Shown piece after piece: positions 1-10,836 of a DNA stretch of 64,000 nt (positions within the stretch are counted from its first letter, which is position 1; the number at the start of each line of letters is the position of its first letter). A program made the translations under genes and the position numbers. The stretch spans positions 543,501 through 607,500 of the forward strand of contig JAWQEG010001323.1 in the NCBI GenBank assembly GCA_033782935.1, read 5' to 3'. The notes below the pieces were generated by a model. It searched no databases. It saw only the letters and a list, made by a program, of their open reading frames with translations, and was not told the DNA's origin. Source of the DNA: Petrolisthes cinctipes. Lineage: Eukaryota; Arthropoda; Malacostraca; Decapoda; Porcellanidae.

Positions 1-1085
1 GGTTCTTTCCCAGCCCCCGCGGGGGGGGGGGGGGTTCCCGGGTTGGCGCGTGTGGGGGTTTTTTGTTTGGGGTTCGTTCCCGGGTCCGAGGGGGCTTGCT
101 ATCCCCCTCTGCCCGTGTCCTATTATTTTTGTTTGTGTCTTTGTACGCATGGCTTCACGTGTTAACCCCTTTTTTGTGAGTTTTTCTCCCGCAGTCTGGC
201 CACCAGCATCGTTCGCCCCACGCACCCTGCTTCACCCCCTAGGCTTGCGACCCTTTGGTGTGTAGTGTGGAAAGCTGTATGTCGTGTTTTTCTCTGCACA
301 TGGCGCGAACACGTGTGCGTGTTTGCCCCTTGTGTGGGGATTTTCCCCGTGTGTGTGTTGATTGGTGTGTGCGCTCACGCTGTGACTGTCTTCCCCCGTG
401 TGCGGTGAGTACTTATTTGGGTTTTTTCTCCTCGGGTTTTTTAGCCCTGTGGGGAGTTAGGTTTTTTATTTGCACGTGTCCCTTCTACTCTGTGTCTTGG
501 GGCCTCTGCACCTTTTTGGTGTTTTTCCTTGTCAGCTCTTTTAGTGTCTTAGGATATTATTCTGATAATGTTGCCTGCACTTCTGTAGCTGCCTTACCAA
601 GCAACGTTTTACTCACTACACCTGCTTGACTTCTTGCTACTACTGTACTGTTCTTGTCTGCGTTGTAGCATTCTTCTTCGTGCAGTACTGTTTTTTCAAC
701 ATTCAGTACCTTCTCTTTTCTCACAATTCAGTACAGTTTTTTATAGTTTTTAACATTATGCGGTAGGGTAGTAAGACTTTCTATCTTTCTTCTTACATAA
801 CTCTTACTTTGTGCTTGCCCTTATTGGGGGTAAGAGAAGCTTATTACTTTCTGGTAGAGTAACAAGTTCCTCCTTTTAAACCCTCTCCCTCCTTGGGTTT
901 CCTAGGGTCTACTCTCGGCTTTTGGGGACCGTGTTTGAGGGGTTTTTCCCCAGCAGTGTGGGGGTGAGTATGTGTGGGTTAGTGTTTTGCCTTGGGAGTT
1001 AGTGTTTTCCTCCCTCGGGGTGTTTTGTGTTTTTCCATGTGTGTACACGTGGGTTCACGTGTTAACCCCCTTTTTTCTCCCGCAG
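1..1085 (+). mobile_element. DIRS-related 5' leader with gag first-exon remnant
   Basis: T/G-rich leader resembling the region upstream of gag in the intact DIRS at 22898-30344. A polypyrimidine tract ending in CAG closes at 194. After it, 195-270 matches the Cys-rich gag start of that element (the stretch around HAPCFTP and YDPL), so this is a broken gag first exon. The rest (270-1040) is low-complexity T/G-rich sequence in which I recognise no gene. A possible splice donor (GTGAGTATG) lies at about 964. The element runs off the window to the left. Confidence 0.5.
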
Positions 1086-1680
1086 TCCACTCGTGCCTTG
1101 TGTGCTTCTTCTGGCTGCACCGTGAGGTTGTTCCTCGACGTGCATCACCACTGTTCACCCCGCACATGCTTCTGCACTCCCAGGAGTACGTTCCTGCTAC
1201 GTGCCTCTCGAGGTCACAGAGGATCTAACTCCTAGCACCCCGCCGAGTCCCCATCGCCTTCCCTGGATGGTTCTGTGCCTCCCTTCCATGGTTTCCCACC
1301 ATTCCCGGAAGCGAGCCAGACCACCACGCTGGCCCCCCTGGCTACCTGACCGGTACCAGGACCCAGCAGGGAAGCTGCTTCGTCTCCCCCATGGGCGAGC
1401 TCCTCGAGCCGCTCTCGGGGGTGCAAGCACGAGTCCAGGAGGAGGTCTCGCCCTCAGGTCCACAGGGTTTCGGGTCCCTAGCACCCCGAGAGGCCTCCTC
1501 TCCTTCCTTTAGTCGGCTCTGATAACCCCCCCGAGGTTTCCACCTCAGCAGGAGGGGGTCAGACCGTCGGGCTGCACCCCTGGTCACCTCCCAGGTACCA
1601 GGGCCCAGCAAGGAAAGGCTCCTTCTCCCACGCGGACGCGCTCAAAGAGCCGCTCCCGAGGGAGCAAGCGTAGCACCAAA
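1086..1680 (+). pseudogene. DIRS gag N-terminal remnant
   Basis: Starts directly after a polypyrimidine-CAG acceptor-like signal at 1072-1085. The first codons match the gag start of the intact DIRS (TRALCA..GCTVR). Further in, phrases such as PSRGL and the GPSRE/GPARK-like stretch match the Pro/Arg/Ser-rich gag middle, but the frame changes repeatedly and stops intervene. No intact protein remains. It runs into the minisatellite at 1680. Confidence 0.5.
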
Positions 1681-2640
1681 TGCAGGTCCTCCTCAGCTAA
1701 GGACCCGGTGGGGTACCGACTGACGAACCTGCAGGTCCCTGCCAACTAGGCTCCGACCACAGCCTAGGGACCTACCCATGCACAACCTAGTACCAAAGAG
1801 CAGGTCCCTCTCAGCCAAGGACCCGGTAGGGTACTAACTGACAAACCTGCTAGGACCTGGCCAGCTAGGGGGCTACCCAGGCACAACCTAGTGCCAAGAA
1901 CAGGACCTTTTCAGCCCAGGACCCGGTGGGGTACTAACGGGCAAGCCTGCTAGGACCTAACCAGCTAGGCTCCTACTACAGCCTAGGGTGCTACCCATGC
2001 ACGACCTAGTGCCAACAGCAGGACCCACTCAGCCAAGGACCGTAGGGTCCCGACTGATAAACCTGTTAAGACCTGGCCAGCTAGGGTTCTACCCATGCAC
2101 AACCTAGTGCCAACAGCAGGACCCGCTCAGCCAATTACCCGGTAGGGTCCCGACTGATAAACCTGCTAGGACCTGGCCAGCTAGGGTTCTACCCATGCAC
2201 AACCTAGGGCCAAGAGCAGGACCCGCTCAGCCAAGGACCCGGTAGGGTACTGACTGACAAGCCTGCGAGGACCTGGCCAGCCAGTCTCCTCCACTATCTA
2301 GGTGCTGCCTATGCACAACCTAGCACCAATAGCAGGACCCACTCAACCAACAACCCGGGAGGGTACTGACTGAGAGGCCTGCTGGGACCTAGCCAGCTAG
2401 GCTTCGACCACAGCCAAGGTTCTACCTGTGCACAATCTAGGGGCTACCTCGGGCTCAGCCAAGGCGCTACCTATGCACAACCTAGGGCGCTACCCGGGGC
2501 TCAACCTAGTGCGACATGGTCCTCAGCCTAGGGGCTACCTGGACCTGAACCTAGTGGCTACCTGGACCTGAACCTAGTGGCTAGCTGGACCTGAACCTGG
2601 GGTCCCAGCCTAGGGGGTACCTGGGACTCAGCCTACGGCA
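1680..2640 (+). repeat. GC-rich minisatellite, units ~100 and ~117 bp
   Basis: A unit containing CACAACCTAG, then a CAGGACC...CAGCCAAGGACCCGGTAGGG block, then CCTGCTAGGACCTGGCCAGC, recurs with marker positions near 1781, 1882, 2000, 2098, 2198, 2314 and 2431. Spacings fall into two classes, ~98-101 and ~116-118 bp. The longer class has a short insert resembling CTCCGACCACAGCCTA. From ~2430 to 2640 the array degrades into shorter CTACCTGGACCTGAACCTAG units. It sits inside the DIRS-related block, so it probably expanded within gag or leader sequence. Confidence 0.8.
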
Positions 2641-3445
2641 GCTAGTTCATGAGAGTTTATAACACACGGCCTCTTTGCCGCGTGAGGGAAATAGGAGAGC
2701 GAATGCGATAACGTTTCAAAACGTTCTCAGAACTGTAACAACACTCAAACTCGGAGGTTTTTCCAGTCACTGGCCTCCCTGACAGTGACGTTTTTACGTC
2801 CCTCTTTTCCCGTAATGATTCGCAGGTGGTCACCAGGGTTCTCCGAAACGTGAATCATTCTTTACCAAGAACGAGACACCCTACCCTGTGCTGACCTAGG
2901 TTTTCAATGGAGGTATGTCTTCCAGCGGTGGGGCAACTGTTGGTCCCCCATAATTTCCCACAGGTAACTGCTTGACCCACCAGTCTTCTGTTCTGCTTGG
3001 CTGGGAAGTTTTCAAAGTAGTTTCCTCACCTCACGGTGGTCCTTACCAAATTCAAACAAACCATTGATAAACTATACGGCTCCGGTTGTTGCCTACCGTC
3101 CTACCAAGCTGCACATGTCACTCTTGGTGTCATGTCCAAGCTCTCAAGGATGATATTACAGCTACCCTAGTCCTCGCCTCGGATCACCTGTTTTGTATCC
3201 CCATAACAGGGAGACATGGAGCAGCAAGATTTGTGTCTTGTACACCATACTCACTCAATGGGGGCTTCTTAACTACGTCCTTAACCTTTCATCGCACGCA
3301 TTCCACTTAGGGGATGGGGGCGAGGGGATATTGGGGCTTCGGCTTTCCCTGGTCGATGCCTTGTATTAGTGCTCAGGACGGTCCTGGCGTTAGACTCTCG
3401 ACACTGTCCCAGACAGCCTCGTGAGATTTAAGGTTCGCCTCATTC
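2641..3445. other. Unassigned sequence, mirrored at the right end of the window
   Basis: No recognisable gene. The part from about 3000 onward is repeated in reverse complement at about 63560-64000. The short open frame at 3086-3310 has a near-identical mirror at 63717-63941, so this belongs to the same DIRS-derived family rather than to unique host DNA. Its function is unknown. Confidence 0.6.
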
Positions 3446-4160
3446 CCTAGTGGGGGAGCCGGCCAATTATGTGCCACCCCACAGCCCCACTATTGCAACG
3501 GTACCCGTTCCTGAACCCGCCCTTCTCACCTTCCCTGCCGCGTCGCCGGTAGGGGACTCGAGTCCACCTGGGGATTTTGGAGCCGTTCCCGTTCCCCCAA
3601 TCTCTCTGGGTCTCAAGTCCCCGGGGGGCACCCTGGCGGAGGAGCTGGCTGCCTCTCCTCCCCCTTTCCCGTCGCCTCATCCTGTGGACAACGGGTACCT
3701 TCCCTACTCTTGGGCCTTTCTTCCTTCGTCCTGGACTCACTCTTCAGAGGAGGTCAGACGGGTGTGTAGTCTCCCGATCCTTCTCAACCAGAGGTTTGGG
3801 TGAGGAGGCACGACGGGCTAGTGAAGCGGGAAGCGGACGAACTTTTTGGTTTGTCCGTAGGCCACGCGCCCTTCCCCACCTACCATGGTGGAGGCGGCGG
3901 GACCCGTTCCTGGACCTGCTCTATCAGAGTCCCCGCGGGGGAGCGGGTACGGGATCTGGGGGGGGGGCGGGACATCCGCCACATCCTTCAAGACGAGGTA
4001 TCTGTTCCACTCGCTCTCCCTCACCCCCTGTGTTGCAATGGGGACTCCGCCCACCTTACCACAGGGTCCCCGTGGAAGACAGAAAAGGGGGAGGGTACGC
4101 CCGAATGGAAAAGGTCGGACGACTTACCTTCTGTCACCAGACATCCCTTACGTCATCTCC
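3446..4160 (+). pseudogene. DIRS deletion derivative: gag segment joined to recombinase C-terminus
   Basis: The frame from 3450 matches the Pro-rich centre of the intact DIRS gag (SPPGD, YLPYSW, WTHSSEE). Near 3847-3862 the sequence TTTGTCCGTAG followed by GCCACG reproduces the acceptor of gag intron 2 of the intact element. From about 3925 it becomes the recombinase C-terminus: RVRDLGG, the catalytic-Tyr region TRYLFHSL and the PQGPRGR tail. The whole RT/RNase H region is missing. Poly-G runs and frame changes break it. It reads as an internally deleted, non-autonomous DIRS copy. Confidence 0.75.
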
Positions 4161-4429
4161 ATTCTGTACAGTCTCATGTTTAGAACATCTTGGTGTTTCT
4201 TTTCTCCTCTCGGGATATTTTACCCGAACCTAGGCCATAGCCTAGGTTCGGAGGACTCTAACAACAAAAATGGGGGGGGGGGGTCCTCGACCCCCTGGCC
4301 CATCCCCTCGAGGGTGTCTTTAAAGACTTACGACTTGTAACACTTTCTGGTTTTAACCGAAAGTTGTCCGTATATAATGATAATAAATTATATGCGTAAC
4401 AACCCTTCCACAGCAGCTACCACCCTAGC
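4161..4429 (+). repeat. DIRS 3' noncoding module (first copy)
   Basis: Noncoding stretch with a G-run at about 4270 and the block ACTTGTAACACTTTCTGGTT. A similar module (TGTAACAATTCTGGTC) recurs at 5240-5290 and 5510-5550 and in the 3' region of the intact DIRS near 23500. The mirrored copy lies at about 62700-62860. Confidence 0.6.
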
Positions 4430-5058
4430 TTTGGGAAATCGTTTTACGATGGTCGGCCACCTCCACTGTTCGCCTGACGCACCCTGCTTCACGCCCAAGG
4501 GTTACGACCCTTTGGCGCGCGGTGTGTGCCGCCCCGGGGCTGAGCTGTGTCGGGAGACACCCGCCTCTGCCCGCACCCAAAACTCCCCCGCCCTTGCCTC
4601 CTTTCGTAACACGGGGACTAGGACCTGGAGAATGGCGGGCCCAGACTCCCTCCTGGCCCTTCACCGCGTCCTTTTCCTACCTGACCTTCGAGGGGGTTCC
4701 TCTGGAGGTTTGTCACCTCCTCCAGAAAGCTCTCTTCCTGCTCGCCTTAGCTACAGGGTACAGGGCCTCTCAGTTGGCAGCCCTTACCCGTCACACAGCC
4801 TTTTCATCTGTAAGCCCTAACCTTACTTCTTTATCTATCCCCCCCTCTCCCGCTTTCCTGGCTAATAACAAGCAGGCTGACGACAGGATTGGCCCTCTCG
4901 CAGTACCCTCGTTCCTGAGGGCTGGAAGTTTCCACCCCCTCTGGCCAGTCCACGCGTTTCTACATACGTGGAGGCGACGAGAGGGGCTTCTCCGGACCAC
5001 CTCTTCTACAACTCTAGGTCCGGTAACCCTCTTTTCCCTAGGTCAATCGGATGGGTGA
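4430..5058 (+). pseudogene. DIRS deletion derivative: gag start joined to recombinase core
   Basis: Begins with the Cys-rich gag start (GHLHCSPDAPCFTP, then CRPGAELC). At about 4620 it jumps to the recombinase: YLTFEGVPLEVCHLLQKAL, then the GYRASQLAAL motif that carries the first catalytic Arg. It ends in a frameshifted version of the segment before the His-x-x-Arg motif. RT and RNase H are absent. The same junction is present at 62041-62640 on the other strand. Confidence 0.75.
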
Positions 5059-5720
5059 CTGGATATATATATTAAACACAGGATTACTGCATCCTTGTGT
5101 CCTCCTTCATCCTCTCGGGATCGCATGACCTGAGCCGGGGCCATAGCCCTAGCTCAGAGGACTTTAATAACAAAGGGGGGGGGGGGGGGGCACCCCCTCT
5201 CCTGTACCTGACCCCTCTAGTCTGCCTATATAGACTTTAGTTGGTTAACAATTCTGGTCTATAACAGAATAGTCTACGGTATATATATTTTATTATAAGC
5301 TATTACAACACTTCCACCACAGCTAGTCCCCTAGCCATTGTTGGAAGTTGCTTTTGCTTCAGCCTCACCTTAGCTCGGTTACCTGTTATGATGGGGGGGG
5401 GGCCAGGGTCACGGCTAGGGTCACCCCTCCCCCTCCTCTCCTAGACCCGACCCCTCGAGTCTGCCTTTAAAGAAGACCCGAACCCTCGAGTCTGCCTAAA
5501 AAGACTTTATGTGTAACAATTCTGGTCTATAACAGAATGGTCTACGGGTATATGGGATAAGCTACTACACCCCCACCACGGCTACTCACCTAGCCAGTGT
5601 TGGGAGGTGCGTTAGCTTCTGCCTCACCGGGCTCGGTTACCTTTCCTGCCCTCCGCTCTCAACCACTCTTAACTAGCACGTGATTGCCTCCACCTCACCT
5701 CCCATCTACCGCATCGCATG
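5059..5720 (+). repeat. Duplicated DIRS 3' noncoding modules
   Basis: Two to three imperfect copies of one module. Each has a G-run, a GACCC(C/G)TCGAGTCTGCC block, AAAGACTTTA, TGTAACAATTCTGGTCTATA, and a CCACCACGGCTA block. The intact DIRS has a single such module (23400-23580), so the module has been multiplied in this subfamily. No gene is seen. The right-hand derivative shows the same arrangement at 61390-62040. Confidence 0.75.
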
Positions 5721-5722
5721 CA

Positions 5723-5823
5723 TAGCAATCCAGCTGTGCTGGTTTCACTATACCAATAATAGTGCATTTGTCGCGGCTTCTAGCCGCTTAAATTGTATTT
5801 ATTGGTTGTGAAACCAGCACAGC
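5723..5823 (+). repeat. DIRS internal complementary region (ICR)
   Basis: The first half (5723-5760, ending ACTATACCAATAAT) is complementary to the outer left end expected of the element. The second half (5761-5823, starting AGTGCATTTG) is complementary to its right end at 6089-6135. The two are fused at 5760/5761. This is the joined-ends template described for DIRS1-type elements, where it guides formation of a circular product. Confidence 0.8.
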
Positions 5824-5879
5824 TTTGACTGTCCCACCCACCTCCCGATGCGGCAGGCATTCACTTCTTTCTCATTGGA

Positions 5880-6135
5880 GTGATCGAGCGGTATTCAGCG
5901 GAGGAGGGGCTTAATACCTCACCACGCCACCACCAGGTGGCTCCACTATCAGTACAGCGCCAGATTTGAATTTTATTTACTTCTGATGAACGTCACGGAA
6001 TTGACCCTTCCAACCCAGATTATGCCTATACGGGGCCTGGGCTTGAGAAGGGGCGTATTCTATAGCAGTCCAGCTGTGCTGGTTTCACAACCAATAAATA
6101 CAATTTAAGCGGCCAGAGGCCGCGACAAATGCACT
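5880..6135 (+). repeat. DIRS right inverted terminal repeat and terminus
   Basis: The ITR runs from CGAGCGGTATTCAGCGG to GGTTTCAC at about 6088. It is followed by the right-end extension, ending ...GACAAATGCACT at 6135. It is homologous to 22898-23156 (other strand) and 60976-61231 (other strand). The sequence after 6135 (AATTTAGC) is not DIRS. Confidence 0.8.
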
Positions 6136-6339
6136 AATTTAGCACAAGATGTTTTTTCTCTCAGTTCCTTCTTGTCTCTTCGCTTCTCTTATTCACTTTT
6201 CCTCTCATTAATGTAGCTTATTATTTATATAGATCACTTTTTTCCTTGGCCATATTTAACTACTGTCTGGAGAGAAGCTTAGACGCCTTCTTTGGAGCTC
6301 AGTGAAAGTAACACCCTTTCGTTGTAGTACGGATTCTCT
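6136..6339. other. Pyrimidine-rich stretch before an older DIRS remnant
   Basis: No gene. T/C-rich sequence that probably belongs to the leader or intron of the degraded DIRS copy that follows. Confidence 0.4.
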
Positions 6340-7625
6340 CTCTTTTGTCCACCACCCATGCCCATGGGTTTCATGCTCTTTAACGTTTTTTTTCCTCTAC
6401 TCTACAGGGACGTGCTGAAGGGCTGCGCTACAGTTGCGAAGGGTCTGCTCAATATGACGGCTTCTAGTATCCCGTCGCGGCCAGGACCTTCGCCGAGGCC
6501 AGGTTGGCAACCAGGTCGGCGGCGGCGAAGGACCTATCGGGTCCTGCCCTCCGAGGCGTGATTAGGGCGGAACCCCTGTCAGTGTCCCTGTTCACTGTAG
6601 TCAACAGGCCACTGACAGGGTGCTGGTGGCGCAGCCGCCTGTGATTAACATTAAGCGCCCCAGCCCGCCTGACCATGTCCATCCCACCACAGGGCTCCAC
6701 CACCGAGGAGGCCCATGGTTCCTGCCCGCCATCCTAAGCCTGTCTTCACCCACCAACCTCGCCAACAGTAGCCCATTCTGCACCGTCGGGAAGAGGGTCA
6801 CCCCCAGCACAAGCAAGCCCCCAGAGGACACCAGGTGTCAGTCCGACCCCACCCCGAGTCCAATAGATGGTTCCCTGCTCAGATAACTCTCGGGTTGGGC
6901 CTCCGCCTCACCTTCCCACGGCTGGGTGACGGGAGTCACCTCACTTGGTAATGGATCTAAAGACTGGTAAGCTACAACCGTTTTCTTGGTTCTGTCCCTC
7001 CTTTGTTCTATGCTACAAATTAGCTAATCACTTTCGACCATAGTTGCAGGACCATACACCCCCGTCAATGTGTTTTTTTCGTTACTAATGCTTGACTTTC
7101 TTTACCAGCCACTGAGCCTCCCTCCTCAGTCGTCGGCAGTGTCTCCTTCGGTGTTGCCCCACATAGGAGAGATATTGGAGAAGGGGGTCGTGGAGTTCGC
7201 GTCGGGGAAGGTGTTTCTGTCGCGACTGTTCACCATTCCCAAGAAGGACTTGGATTGCAAGAGACTTGTCATGGACCTCAGGGCTCTGAACAAGTTCTTG
7301 AAACCTCTGAGTTTCAAGATGGTTTCAGTTGTTCAGGTCCGTACCACACTCTGGAAGGGCGACAATTTGATGTCCCTGTACCTCATGGTTGCATACTGGC
7401 ATGTACCCATCCACCCTCGGTTCCACCCTTTCTGGCGTTCCAGGTGTGGTCAGATACGTACAAGTTCACTAGGCTCCCTTTCGGATTCTCGCTCGCGCCA
7501 AAAGTCTTTACCAAGCTGACGAGAGCAATGGCCTCCAGCCTGGCAGAGGTGGGAGTCACCTCCCTCATGTACCTGGTTGACTGGTTGGTGTACTCCCCCA
7601 TCTGGGAGGGAGGAGCATTCTGAGT
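6340..7625 (+). pseudogene. Degraded DIRS gag-RT remnant
   Basis: An acceptor-like tract CTCTACTCTACAG ends at about 6410, followed by coding similar to gag exon 2 of the intact DIRS (FAEARLATRSAAAK, ALRGVIRAEPLS). Around 6895-6945 SGWASASPSHGWV parallels TGWSAAWPTHGWA of the pol upstream exon. At about 7100 another tract ending in CAG precedes RT sequence: KGVVEFASGKVFLSRLFTIP, then VMDLRALNKF, then after a frameshift FTRLPFGFSLAPKVFTKL. The polymerase box reads YLVDW instead of YLDDW, so a catalytic Asp is lost. Frameshifts and stops make it dead. It keeps the exon borders of the intact element, which supports those introns. Confidence 0.75.
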
Positions 7626-7661
7626 CCAAAACACGATGGGGATGTTGAAGGAGATGGGATT

Positions 7662-7687
7662 TATATATATATATATATATATATATT
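7662..7687. repeat. (TA)n microsatellite
   Basis: About 12 TA units at the junction between the DIRS remnant and the LINE tail. Confidence 0.95.
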
Positions 7688-7699
7688 CTGTGAATACTT

Positions 7700-8190
7700 C
7701 ACCCCCACACAGTTGCTGTCTCTGTACAGGGGTCTCATCTGCCCCTGTATGGAGTATGGCTCCCATGTGTGGGGTGGCTCAACCTTCACAACACTCCTGG
7801 ACAAGGTGGAGTCAAAGGCCTTTCGTCTCATCAACTCTCCTCCTCTTACTGATTCACTACAACCTCTCTCTCTCTTCGCCGCAATGTTGCATCACTCTCT
7901 CTCTCTCTTTGCCACAATGTTGCATCGCTCTCTCTTTTATCGCTATTACACTGGACATTGCTCTTCTGAACACTCTCAATGTATGCTTCCTCCCTTCAGG
8001 ATAGCCTCTCATTCTCACCCCTTTTCTGTCCAACTCCTTAATGCAAGAGTTAACCGATACTCTCAGTCTTTCATATACACAACTGGTCAACTCAGGAACA
8101 CTCTACCTTCATCCATCTTTCCACCTTACTACGACTTATGTTCCTTCAAACGCAATATGTCTAGGCATCTCGAACGAAGTTGGACATGAT
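7700..8190 (+). pseudogene. LINE ORF2 C-terminal remnant (jockey/CR1-like)
   Basis: The frame from 7713 contains YRGLICPCMEYGSHVWGG, LLDKVESKAFRLIN, and YRYYTGHCSSE. It then reads toward VQLLNARVNRYSQSF and LRNTLPSSIFP, and ends in FKRNMSRHL. This is the typical thumb/C-terminal portion of non-LTR retrotransposon reverse transcriptases. A CT-rich internal duplication (7860-7935, LSLFA repeated) disrupts it. The RT palm and the endonuclease are absent, so it is a 5'-truncated dead copy. Confidence 0.7.
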
Positions 8191-9110
8191 TTTGGACACT
8201 CTAACTAAACACTATGCAGATGAGGACAATGAGCAGGCTCATAACCTTTAGTCCTCATCTTTTTTAATATATATATATATAACATTATGAAAGTGTTATT
8301 AGAGTTTAGATTGTTTCCTTGTGTCTATGACATAACCTATTACTTATGGGTTAGTAACATAAAATCAGTGGTCACTGTGAAGGTTGTGTTGATTCATTTT
8401 AATTTATATAACACTTATATTACCATCGTTGAGATACTGATACAGATATAACAATGACAACGATAAACATTTTAGTATGCAATTAAGAAGAGATGTTCGG
8501 CCTGCTATCGTTTTCGAGATGGAATGATACAGATACTCTGCTTGTTGCATAACGGTATATAAATCATATTTACCGGTTCCATCATGTCTTTAGTGAGTAC
8601 AATAACTACGAAAGAGTTTATAGTCAAACGTTATGGAAAAAATACCGAGGAATACCTATGGTATTATTGAAACCGTAATTACCAAACCACGAAGTATAAC
8701 ATTGTAACAACATTGTTGAGGCAGCAAAATAATTGAGCATGAATATCTGGAATCACATATAGTCCGAGCGTATTCTTATGCATAATATTTTTTACCTAGC
8801 ATTGAAAAATATATGAATTTTTTTTCATGTAATTGTCAATCAACTGCTGCTTTTATTAAATCAGACGGAGGCCACTTCCGAAATGTTGAGCATTTTTAAT
8901 AACATTAAGAAATATTTGGGAACTACATTACTACGCGGAAAGGTACTATGGGCTCATCCGTATTATATATTTTAAGTTTTATATGCATAGTAAAATCGTC
9001 GTAATAATTGATATAATAAAGAGTTAACAGACAAAATTATAATTAATGAATTTATAATAATAATAATAATAATAATAAAAATAAATAAATATATTAGAAT
9101 ATATATTTGA
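8191..9110. other. AT-rich intergenic DNA
   Basis: AT-rich, with a short (TA)n near 8265-8280 and an (AAT)n run near 9055-9080. I see no gene. Confidence 0.6.
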
Positions 9111-9292
9111 TAGTGTCACGACCCCTCAATACTAGACCCGTTGGGTCATTTGCAGCGAACTACCCAGCCAGGAACCAAGATGGTCCGGCAGATTATCCCC
9201 TAGTTTAAGCTTCAACCACTCAGATCTTTACCCCTCTGCCAATGGAAGAGAAGGATTTGTTTAACGTCACGTTTTGGCGAGAACTTGAACTG

Positions 9293-9327
9293 TATAAATA
9301 GCGAAGGTAGGTGGTTCAAGGTTCAGT
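9293..9327 (+). promoter_or_regulatory. TATA box plus arthropod-type initiator
   Basis: TATAAATA lies at 9293-9300 and TCAGT at 9323-9327, which puts the initiator A about 32 bases downstream of the first T of the TATA box, the usual spacing for a TATA-Inr core promoter. It lies directly upstream of the cold-shock-domain frame. No in-frame ATG is visible between this start site and the domain. Confidence 0.55.
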
Positions 9328-9328
9328 G

Positions 9329-10575
9329 ACTTCAGTCCACCTTCAACTCTCATACAGCGAACACCCACCTAGTACACACACAGCCTTGGCCCAGTCAAAA
9401 CTTCTACCTGCTAACACCACTTCCCCTGCCAACCGTCATGTTGGCAGGGTGAAGTGGTTTAACCACCTTCAGGGCTATGGCTTTATTACAGCTGACAACC
9501 AGGACTACTTCGTCCACAGGGAGGACATCCTTCTCTCTGCCGCCACCACCTCACCACCATCCTTGAGGGACGGAGAGGTGTCCTTCACTGTGTAGGAAAG
9601 GAGGAAGGGCGTGGAGGCTACCACCGTACCCGAATCTGATGGTGGGCAGGTTCTGGGCTCACTCCACGCCCACGTCCAACCACCTCTGCAGCGACGGCAG
9701 CAGCAGGCAAACCTCGTCACCGTCTGCACTAAGACTGCTATTGCCATAACTGCCGAGGGACTAGGTCGTCTATCCGACATCCTCCAAGACGTCTTCAGGA
9801 GAAATGGCTTGCCACCAATCGCCATTTCTCCTGGGCTACAACCACCTACCACCACCACCACCACCAAGTAACGAGGCAGCAAGAAGGCATGGGGGAGGAG
9901 CGGAGCAGATACGCACCATCCCTGCCTCCGGCCCACCCTCGTCGCCGGTTAATGCTCCCTAGCCCACTAAACCGGGCGAACAGTGGGAGGCGCCACCACC
10001 ATCACCACCGCCATCATCACCACCACCGTCATCGTCACCACCGCCGTCGTCACCACCACCACCATCACTGTCCCAACCACCAATGTCACCACCACCACAG
10101 GAGATGGAGACGGAGGAGGAAGACAAGGAAACAAGGGCCTCCACCACCACCACCGGAAGTGAGAGTGAAATGGAGGACGAAGGAGAACGCCGGAAGAGGA
10201 AGAGGAGGAGGAGGGGGAGTAAGGACAGTAAGACAGCTGAGCCACCAGTCCCGCCGAAGTATGTTAAAGTACGGTGGTATCAGTCTGCCTCACCCCGCCT
10301 CGACCTTTTCCGGCAAAAAGTCAAAAAACACCAAGACCCCGACGCCTTCCAGTTCAGGGAAAGGTGGAACCGTTGCAGCATACCAACCAGACCAACACCT
10401 TTCTCCAAGTCCCAAACATCAACCAACAACAGCAGCAACAACAAATAACACCACCACCACCCACTCAACACCATTACTACCACCATCACCACTGCTGCTA
10501 CCACCACCACCGCCGCCATCATCACCACCACCATCGTCATCACCACCATCACCGCCACCACCACTAGTCCACTAA
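9329..10575 (+). pseudogene. Cold-shock-domain (Y-box-like) gene, broken, intronless
   Basis: At about 9445-9595 the frame reads GRVKWFNHLQGYGFI, DYFVHREDIL and LRDGEVSFTV: the cold-shock fold with RNP1 (GYGFI) and RNP2 (YFVHR), a nucleic-acid-binding domain. A TAG at 9593-9595 interrupts the last strand, but the same frame continues with GVEATTVPESDGG, which resembles the segment after the stop position in Y-box proteins. This frame closes at 9871 in an ACC-repeat tract. A +1 frame then carries a Pro/Ser-rich tract, an acidic stretch (EMETEEEDKE) and a basic stretch (RRKRKRRRRG), with a further stop at 9960. After another shift near 10290 a Pro-rich tail runs to 10575. Two stops, two shifts and no clear ATG suggest a pseudogene, or consensus errors in the repeats. 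Confidence 0.6.
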
Positions 10576-10836
10576 TACAGATATTATAAATTACAGTAAT
10601 GCCTTAACACCCATAAGGAGGTTGATTGATTGATTAATTTTGATGTAACTATGCATCTGGCAGCGCAACAGCTAAGGTCATATACTGCCCAACATAAAAT
10701 TGTCATCTACATAATTAATAAAACAACACCCGAAAGGGATTGGCACCATGATTAAAAGACACACAAACTAAAAAGAACATTATTACTAAAACAACCCGTC
10801 GACATAAAATCATCTCAAAAACCATAAATATCAAAA

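Noticed and set aside
1680..2640. CRISPR-like array
   Set aside because: Units are long and contiguous with no unique spacers, in a eukaryotic retroelement context.
9889..10575. Poly-His protein in the CAC-repeat frame
   Set aside because: A triplet-repeat artefact. The Pro/Ser-acidic-basic frame is more protein-like.
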